64,000 nt of DNA, taken from Entophlyctis helioformis (taxonomy: Eukaryota; Chytridiomycota; Chytridiomycetes; Chytridiales; Chytriomycetaceae). The number at the start of each line of letters is the position of its first letter. The first letter of the stretch is position 1. The position numbers and the translations under genes are program-made. The stretch lies in assembly GCA_025526915.1 (NCBI GenBank), contig JAHLKH010000061.1, positions 62,001 to 126,000 on the forward strand. Direction: 5' to 3'. The notes under the pieces are model-generated. The model was not told the origin of the DNA and ran no database searches. It saw only the letters and a program-made list of their open reading frames with translations. Positions 57,241 through 64,000 of this stretch are shown piece after piece.

Positions 57241-57905
57241 TGCCATACTATCTTCTCGGCAACCATGTGCCTTACGCACCATCCTCTGACTATGCCTCGC
57301 TCGATCGGCTGTCCAAAATGAGCTCGATCGCTTCCATGCAGTCCAACACACACGGAGTCCAGCCGTCGGAAGCATCTCGGTCTGCAGCAACACGCGGCAC
57401 TCCGCCACTCGCCTTGTCGCAGCTCCCCGGTTCCGACACACTCGGCCACCTGATCTCGCCGACATCCACTGATGATGCCAGCCAGATGCTGAGATACGAA
57501 GCATACGCCAACCAGAACGACGCTCGCAGTCTCGCCGCTCTTGGCTACACCAGCCTGTCGCTCTCGCGCACAACCAGCAGCAACAGCAACAGTAACAGCA
57601 ACAGCACAGGCGGCGTGGCACGTCGGCCCATGAGCTACGGCGGGCACCAGCCGTTCATGTCCATGGCGCGATCGTCGCGCATGAGCGTCATGAGCAGCGG
57701 CAGCACGGGGAGTCGACGCAGCAGCAGCGGCCCCATCTCGTCGGCACTGGCGATCCTGGATGCTCTGGAGACCAAGTCGCGGCTCCGTGGATCGCGGCTG
57801 TCCATGTCGAGTTCCGTGACATCGTCCAATGCAAGGATGTCGCGGCTGCCGTCTCGCTCGGCGTCGTTGGCGCCGTCTGCTGCCTCTGCCTCTCCGTCGC
57901 CTTGA
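57241..57905 (+). pseudogene. Orphan Ser-rich C-terminal fragment of the LGVD-repeat gene
   Basis: An ATG-initiated frame (MPYYLLGNHVPYAPSSDYAS...) runs to the TGA at 57903-57905. From NHVPYAPSSDY onward it is nearly identical to the C-terminal 220 residues encoded at 32373-31684. Differences include Ile/Val, Thr/Ala and Ser/Phe changes and a shorter Ser-Asn repeat. The PH domain and LGVD repeats are absent. The frame has stayed open, so it could still be translated with its new short leader, but it is best treated as a truncated duplicate. Confidence 0.7.
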
Positions 57906-58991
57906 CGCTTGCGCAGTCTGCTTCTTTTCTGCTTCCTTTCTGCTTCCTGTCGCTGATCCCTCGTTTCCCTTTCCTGCCAATACATGCATATTACAGCCAG
58001 CAGTCTCGTAGTCTTGCAGTCTTGCAGTTTCTGGTCCGACGGTTTCCTTGCAACTCGCCGCGCGACTGACTGACAGCCGAACAGACAGCCGAACGGACAG
58101 TCCAAAGGACAGCCAGACAGGATGGACGACTCGGACACAGTGCAGCCGTACTGGGCACCGGTGGCTGGATGGGAGAAGCGCTGGGTGCTTCCCCGGCCGT
58201 CGCCGCAGAACAGCATCGTCGCCACACTCGGTGCGCGGCCCAGCAACACATCCAAGCCGCCGCCCAACCACTACCGAGTGTGCAAGTGGGTGCGAGGTGT
58301 GTCTGTGCGGTTGTGGCTGGCTGCTTGTGGGTGGTCGGTGTATGTGCTGACTGTGCGGATGCGTGTGCAGTGCCGGGCAAGGCGATGCCGAGCCTCAAGG
58401 ACGAGGGAGCGACGCCTGTGCCTGAGGAGGCTGCTGCTGCTGTCGATGCCGATGCCGCCATGTCCGTTGAGCCAGCGACAGCAGATGCAGCAGATGCAGC
58501 AGACGAGGCTGGATCTGCATCCGTCCAAGCGACTCTTGAGCCACAGGCACAGCCACAAGAAGCACAGGAAGCACAAGAAGCACAACCAGATGTGGTATGT
58601 GTGTCTGCTTGTGTCGCATGCGCTGCACTGAGCTGATCTGGCATGGCATGGCATGGCATGGCGGCATGGACAGGCAATGCAAGACTCGCCACAGGTCCAG
58701 CAACAGCACCAACAACAGCAACAAGAACAGCCAGGGCCGGTTGATCCCATCCAATGAACGACTCTTTATACCATCAACACAACACACACGGGCAGCCAGA
58801 CGATCGCACTCAGGCATAGTGCTTGTTCTTGCCAACGAGTCCTCGCGCCACGGGAATGGCCGATGCGGCAGACGAGCCGCTGCTGTCCAGATTGCCTTGG
58901 CTGCTGCCCACGTTGCCGGCCACGCTGCCGCCACTCGCCCCACCGCCACTGCTGCGATCCATGCCCTTTGTCGGCGACGATCGACTGCTGG
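57249..58991. repeat. Segmental duplication copy B (inverted relative to 30557-32340)
   Basis: Matches copy A in reverse orientation. It runs from the start of the Ser-rich tail of the LGVD-repeat gene (near CTTCTCGGC, 57255) through the BCL7-like gene into the 3' end of the intact kinesin-2 gene, losing similarity near 58991. Here the kinesin continues intact while the LGVD-repeat gene is cut off, the reverse of copy A. Confidence 0.88.
58122..58757 (+). CDS. BCL7-like protein, copy B
   Basis: Three exons (58122-58296, 58371-58594 and 58674-58757) give 160 residues, with the same splice sites as copy A (30787-31438). The WEKRWV and VCKWVRVPGK motifs are unchanged, so the putative BAF/SWI-SNF-binding N-terminal domain is preserved in both copies. 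The acidic Ala-rich middle has an extra Ala and a shorter QEAQEAQEA segment, and the Gln tail is shorter. Intron 2 ends after a run of GGCAT repeats (about 58640-58665). It is convergent with kinesin-2, with 52 bp between stop codons, which is likely the ancestral arrangement because kinesin is intact here. Confidence 0.65.
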
Positions 58992-61900
58992 GCTGGCTGC
59001 CTGGCCCTCCAGACATGCCGCCACCGCCACCGCTGTTGCTGCCAGATCGATCGCCGCCGCTCATCGACATGCCGCCCGAGCTGCTGTTGAGTCCCATGTT
59101 GACGCTGCTGCTGCTGCCGCCATTGCCAACACCCCCGGCACCAGCCATGCCACTGCCGCCCGCACCTGTGCTGCTGCCGCCCTTCTTCATCTTGACCTGC
59201 CCGCTCGACTTTGCCTTGAGATTGCTGCCTGTTCCCGACCGCTTGCCGTCCTTCTTCTTGAGCCCAGGCACGTCGTACGTCAGAAACAGGTCCGGAAACA
59301 CGCACATGGGATCCCACACGGGATCGTCGCCCTGCGCGCCGGCACTGCCACCCGCGCCGACCATGTGATTCCGATGCAAGTGCGACACCTCTTTCTTGCC
59401 GCGGTCCTTGCCGCCCAGCCCCTTGACGCCGGCCGGGTTCTGGATCTCGCCGCTCACCAGCGACCGTTTCCCGCGGATGTTGTTGCCCGCATGCGCAATG
59501 TGTGCCACGCGCCACTTTTCCGCCGCCTCGTCGTACTCGGCCGAATCCTCGATGATGTGCTGCTCTTCAACCGGTATGAAGCCGTTCATGACCAGCGTGC
59601 GCAGCTTGAGCTCGCGCGTGAGCTCGCGGATCGTCTCGAGCAGATCCTCGCGTTCGCGCTGGAGCTCGCCCTGCACGTCCTTGAGCTCAGACTTTTGCTC
59701 CTGCACCATCGACCACAGGCGTTTGAGCTTCCGCGTTTTGGCGGCGGCCTCTTCCTGCAGGTTGGTAAACTCCTCCTCGATCTGGAGATTGGCCTCGTCG
59801 TGCACCTCGAGCTCGCGTTGGAGCTCGCGGTGCTTGCGTGCGCGCTCTTCAAGCTCTTGTGCGCGTTTGGCGAGCATCATTTTCTGTGACTCGTGTTGGT
59901 CAATGATGTTGACACCACCGACGAGCAGCTTCTGCTCGAGCTGCGCGAGCTTGGCGGCGATCTCGTCGCGCGCCGCCCGCTCGTTGGTGAGGTCCTGCAG
60001 GCGGGCTTCGGCCTCTGCAAGCAGCCGGTTTCGCTCCGACTCTTCCATGTCCTTTGAGGCGAGGATCGCGGCTTTCTCCTGCTCGACCTGGTCCTTCATG
60101 GCTTGAAGCTCGGCCTCAGAGACGCCTGCGCGAGATCGTCGGCCAGTTGCGTTGAGTGCTGCGTCGCTGCCTTGGGCACCGGTGGCTGCAAGTGATGCTG
60201 TTTTGGCATCTGGCGATCCAGCTGCCGTGCCTGCTCCTGCTGCTGCTACTGGAGCAGCTGCTCCATCGGCGGCGCGCTTTGGTTTCTTGACCTTGACCGC
60301 CTTGGCCGCCTTGTCAGTCGCGGTCTTGGAAGCCGCCTGTCCATCTGCGCCACCTTCGGCAGACGCAGCCGTTGCAGATGCAGTCTTTTCTTTGCGTGGC
60401 GTCTTGGCCTTGGTCGGTGCAGCTGGAGCGCCGCTCTTTGCAACTGCGGGCGGCTGGGCCTGAGCGACTTTCTTGGCAGCAGGCGTTGCGGCAGACGCTG
60501 CTGCCTGCTTTGCCGTGGCAGCCGCAGCGGCCGATGAGCCTGGATCGACAACCTCTGCATCGTCATCGTCCTCTTCAGCATCGACCTCAATCTCCTCAAC
60601 TTCCTCAATCTCCTCGATTTCTTCGACCTCCTGCACAATCTCGCCTGCATCGCCGCCCTCGCTCTCCAGCAACTTCTTGAGACGCTTGATCTCTTCTTGG
60701 AACTCGCGTAGCATGGCGTCCTGTTTGGCATCGCATCGCCGTCAGCACACGCGGATGGCCACTTGTCACAATGAAAGGCATGCAGCAGGCGTACCTTTGG
60801 ATCTTCGTTGACCTTGGGCTTGTTCTTGATGCTCTTGGCGCGATTGGCGTACCGCAGCGTGGACAGCGTCTCGTCGTAGTTGTAGCTCGCAGGGCTCATT
60901 GTTGCAACCATGAGTGTCTTGGCGTTGCCGCCGAGGGAGTCTTGCAGCAGCCGCGTCAGCTTGGAGTCACGATACGGGATATGCGAGCTCTTGCCATCGA
61001 CCAGCGCGGATATGACGTTGCCAAGAGCCGACAGCGACAAGTTGATTTTGGTGGCTTCCTTGAGTCTGTCGCCTGTTGCACCCGTCTTGGACTGCCGCTC
61101 GGAGCCGGCCAGATCGACGAGATGCAGCTTGCCCGCACGCAGCTTCTCTTCGCCGTTTTCCGTCTCGGACGCCTCGACCGTGATGGTGAAGATGGAATGC
61201 GATCGACTGGACGTGGCGTTCATGTCCGTGTATCCGACCGAGCGGTTCTTGTTTCCAACGGACATGAGCCGGTCCATCTCTTCAATGTCTTTGATGACAA
61301 ACGTTGACAGGTCCTTGACATACACGCCTGTGTCGGGCCGCTCTTTGATATCGAGTTTCTTGGACTTTGGGTTGAGGAGGTCGCGGATCTCTTCGTTGTA
61401 GATTTCAAGGTACGATGCGCGCACAAGGAACTGAGTGGTCGACCCTGCCATCTTGATGTACGAGAATATCTGCTCGAATGCGTTGGGGATGATGCCACGT
61501 AGCTCTGGGACGTCCCGAATGCCCTCCATTGAAAACGTCTGTTGCATTGTGCTTGGTCAATGCCCACATGTCCACTCTCATGCCGATGCCGATATCCATC
61601 TCATCGTGCATCCTCCACGTCATAGACAAGTCGGCAGATACGCAACACACCTTGCCTGTGCCCGTCTGGCCATACGCAAACACAGTGCCGTTGTATCCCT
61701 GCAGCACGCAGTCGACAATCTGCCTGGCCGTCTTGTCGTACACCTCCATCTGCCGCGACGTGATATCAAACACCGAGTCGAACGTGAATGTCTTTGGCGG
61801 GTCGCCACCCGACTCGCGCTGGGCTCGCGGGTCGATAATGGTCACCGATGCTGCATCCTTGTCGATTTGGATGATGTTGGTGTGGCCGGCCGCCGACTCC

Positions 61901-62049
61901 TTTTCACTGAAGGGCCGACACCGCACTATGACCTTGATGGCTTCTCTGTCTCCCTATGTGCCGGCAGTCTGCAGGTGTCAGCGTGTCTTCTGCCGTTTGC
62001 CGACTGTTTGCCGACTGCAAGAAACGCGCTTTGAACGCGACCTCACCAT
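58810..62049 (-). CDS. Kinesin-2 family motor (KIF3-type)
   Basis: Four exons (62049-62047, 61953-61651, 61538-60795 and 60720-58810) give 986 residues. Exon 1 is only the ATG; the acceptor CATAG at 61954 joins it to [19 protein letters not shown]. The motor domain (about residues 1-350) has the P-loop GQTGTGKT split by intron 2, switch [14 protein letters not shown] and switch [15 protein letters not shown], plus the neck-linker region [18 protein letters not shown]. The neck/stalk opens [18 protein letters not shown], typical of KIF3A/B/FLA10. An unusual acidic Ala/Pro-rich insert precedes the main coiled coil, which is followed by the family block [13 protein letters not shown]. The Gly/Ser-rich tail ends GKNKHYA. 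Heterotrimeric kinesin-2 drives anterograde intraflagellar transport, fitting the ASH giant at 12-28 kb. No frame errors. Confidence 0.92.
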
Positions 62050-62307
62050 GTTTGCAGTTGGGTCAAGTCGCGGCAATCCGGATGCCGTTCATCTGAAGGG
62101 GTCTGTTTCCCGTGCATTCGGGCAGTTCACCTTGCCATATGGATTGCTGGCATCAGCATAGCCGGTCGACGTTGCGAGGTCTGTCGCTCGGCCATCAAGT
62201 ACACCGCCACGAGCAGATACCCGGCTGGCATTCTCACATGCTTCTGGCAAGCCAAACACATCAGACAGAGCCAGTCTATTCATTCTTTAATGGCTGCTCA
62301 ACATACA

Positions 62308-63303
62308 TCACAGCTTCGCCCAGCTCCATTCCCAAGTCTTGTCCATCCCATGCGTTTCCCCACCCTTGACAAGCGAAGCCAAGTACTTGTCAAACGGTAT
62401 CCACCACTTGGCCCACTCCCACGAGTCGGGGTATTTTGCCGCACGGATGGCGTTCTTGAACGGCTTGCCCATCACATGGAGGTGCAGATGGCCGATGCTG
62501 TTGAACGGCGGGACGTGGAAGCCGTAGCGCTGCTCAGCGGGACTGATGCCCATGTCCGAGATGAGCTTGACACCGATCTCGTGCATCGCTTTGAGCATGG
62601 GGATATCGGCCGGAGTGAGCGTCTTGACCGACTCTGATCGTGTGCGGCCGAGTGTCAGTGCCACGCCCCACGCCACGCTGGCATCTGTCTTCACGGTCGA
62701 GTTGTGGGGGAGGACATCGACAGACACTCAACTGATGTGGTCGCGGGGAATGACAAGCAGGTGAATCTTGGCCGACGGCGAAATGTCGTGGAACACCACA
62801 AACTGGTCGTCCTCGTAGACCTTGTCAGATTCAAGCTCGCCTGCCTGGATGCGGCAGAAGATGCACTTGGAGGTGTACCCGTTGGTCATGCCGTTGCTGC
62901 TGTCGCCGTTGTTGGTGGAGGGTGCTGGATCGGTGTCGATGATCTCGCCGCTGCGCTGTCGCTTGATGAGATCCAGATGAGCACGGACGGCTGGACAGGA
63001 CAGGAGAGCGTCGAGCGGTTTAGGCAGGAGGGTGTCGTGCAGGCAGATGGTGTCGTGGATTGCCTGGAAGTCCTTGTATGACGGCCGCAGGTACTCGAGG
63101 AAGCGGGCCGTTGGTACTGGCTTTGGAGCAGGCTTTGTTGGTTCTGGCGCTGGCTGCTGGCTGCTGGTGTCGTGGTGCTGATGGGCGGCGGCAACAGGAG
63201 CGACAGAGAGGAGAAGCAGCAGAGCAGAGACGAGGGCAAGCAGCAATGAGGCGGCGAGGAAGCTTCTGCTGTGTTGGCGAACCCGTTGAGAGTGTTGAGC
63301 CAT
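62308..63303 (-). CDS. HIT-family (HINT3-like) protein with N-terminal hydrophobic segment
   Basis: Two exons (63303-62733 and 62633-62308; donor GTTGAG, acceptor CAG, phase 1) give 298 residues. The catalytic histidine triad is GH-LHLHVMG (H-phi-H-phi-H) in exon 2. Exon 1 has the domain's opening CIFCRIQAGELESDKVYEDD and the strand HLLVIPRDHI. The C-terminus (WWIPFDKYLASL) is like that of HINT3 or aprataxin HIT domains, which hydrolyse adenylated substrates (AMP-lysine, AMP-phosphoramidates). Unusually, the protein begins with a basic stretch and a 25-residue hydrophobic helix (FLAASLLLALVSALLLLLS), then a Pro-rich linker, suggesting a signal anchor or cleaved signal and an ER or other membrane location. 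Its stop is 258 bp upstream of the kinesin-2 start, same strand. Confidence 0.82.
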
Positions 63304-63439
63304 CGGCACCGCCCACGTGGCGCTTGTTTGGCGATGGATGCGAAGCGGGATTTGCAGACGGCGGATCGTGTATCCGTTGTGCTTGGTGGTGTGCGGGATC
63401 TTTGGGAGAAGGATCGTGGAGTCAATGCCGCTCCTTGGA

Positions 63440-64000
63440 CATCAGCGTTGCTGTCCTCGTCGTCAATGCCGCCTTGACCACCATCATAGTCACTCGCCCC
63501 GTCGTCCATCCCCACGTCTTGATCAACGGGCACATCCTGTGGCATGCCATACAGCGGCTGTTGAAGGTGGGCGATCGCAGCCTCTGCATCAGCATGCGCA
63601 TCAGCGTCTTCTCGCTCGGCTTGCTCTCGGAGTTGCTGGATCAGATATGCGTGTGCGCCATGTGCAGACAGCTGGGCTGGCTGGGCTGGCTGGGCTGGTG
63701 CGGCTGCAATGGCATCGACCATCTGGCGACGCTCTGCTAGCGAGGTGATGTTGTCCTTGGGAACTCGCTTCAGATCCTTGTGCCAGCCTGGCTCGCCATG
63801 CATGAACAGCAGCGGGAAGCTGAACGGGAAGCACAGCGGGTTCATCTCCGAGATCCTGTGTGACTGGCCACCGCTGGTGTGGAAAACAAAGTCAAACCGC
63901 TGGCGTGGGACACCCTCGCGCAGGTTGATGATTGCAGCAATCTCGTCGTCCGACTCGGGCAGCCGCTCTTGGCGGTTTGCGCTCGCCACAAACTGAAAGG
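63440..64000 (-). mobile_element. Helitron-like N-terminal domain fragment, cut by window edge
   Basis: On the minus strand an open frame enters from beyond 64000 and encodes a sequence resembling the Helitron helicase-like N-terminal domain: DDEIAAIINL, FDFVFHTSGGQSHRISEMNP, and FPLLFMHGEPGWHKDL (compare the family's YPLLFPYGEDGW block). Rolling-circle Helitrons carry this domain upstream of the HUH endonuclease and helicase. After about residue 75 the frame becomes Ala/Gln and Asp-rich with no HUH motif visible, and it runs into the HIT gene in another frame, so this is probably a truncated or decayed copy. The 5' part lies outside the window, so a complete element cannot be judged. The lower end at 63440 is approximate. 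Confidence 0.6.

Noticed and set aside
1..64000. CRISPR arrays, operons, rRNA or tRNA genes
   Set aside because: No regularly spaced repeats, no bacterial gene organisation and no recognisable RNA gene; spliceosomal introns throughout.

Overview
This window is eukaryotic nuclear DNA. It is GC-rich and carries intron-containing genes on both strands, with GT/AG (and several GC/AG) introns of roughly 60-300 bp. The mix of fungal-type genes (Kre9/KNH-like GPI protein, SWI3/RSC8-type subunit, DUF2423 protein) with ciliary genes (kinesin-2, a giant ASH-domain axonemal protein) and a BCL7-like protein points to a zoosporic, early-diverging fungus such as a chytrid or blastoclad. That placement is inference. 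No rRNA, tRNA or CRISPR array was seen.

Layout. 1-12 kb: partial F-box/XPA-C-like gene, four-TM protein, plasma-membrane-type Ca2+ ATPase, p24 cargo receptor and SWI3-like chromatin subunit (all minus), then an EEF1A lysine methyltransferase (plus). 12.2-28.5 kb: one 20-exon minus-strand gene for a protein of about 4,980 residues with an ARM-like N-terminus and many ASH-type modules. 28.7-37.7 kb: a 7TM protein, copy A of a segmental duplication containing a BCL7-like gene, a PH-domain protein with LGVD repeats, and a GPI protein. 38-48 kb: P4-ATPase flippase and tubulin cofactor B (minus), then a DUF2423 nucleolar-type protein and mitochondrial malate dehydrogenase (plus). 48.6-52.8 kb: a Q-rich membrane protein with DRLG repeats. 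53.0-55.0 kb: a 2.0-kb DNA transposon with homopolymer-G inverted ends and a 9-bp target duplication. 55.0-64 kb: a PH-domain protein, duplication copy B with a second BCL7-like gene, kinesin-2, a HIT-family protein and a Helitron-like fragment.

Two structural features stand out. First, the 1.7-1.8 kb duplication is inverted. One copy keeps the intact LGVD-repeat gene on one side and the other keeps intact kinesin-2 on the other side, which is the footprint expected of a roughly 25-kb inversion made by staggered breaks. Second, the 53-55 kb element resembles Mutator elements in its ends (GAG...TAATT) and 9-bp target duplication, but no transposase is recognisable.

Several well-conserved genes (Ca2+ ATPase, SWI3, ASH giant, flippase, cofactor B, LGVD-repeat protein) are broken only by single-base frame slips. 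In each the exon lengths become multiples of three once those slips are allowed, so consensus indels in the assembly are the simplest reading. Exon coordinates were worked out by hand from splice signals and frame continuity.
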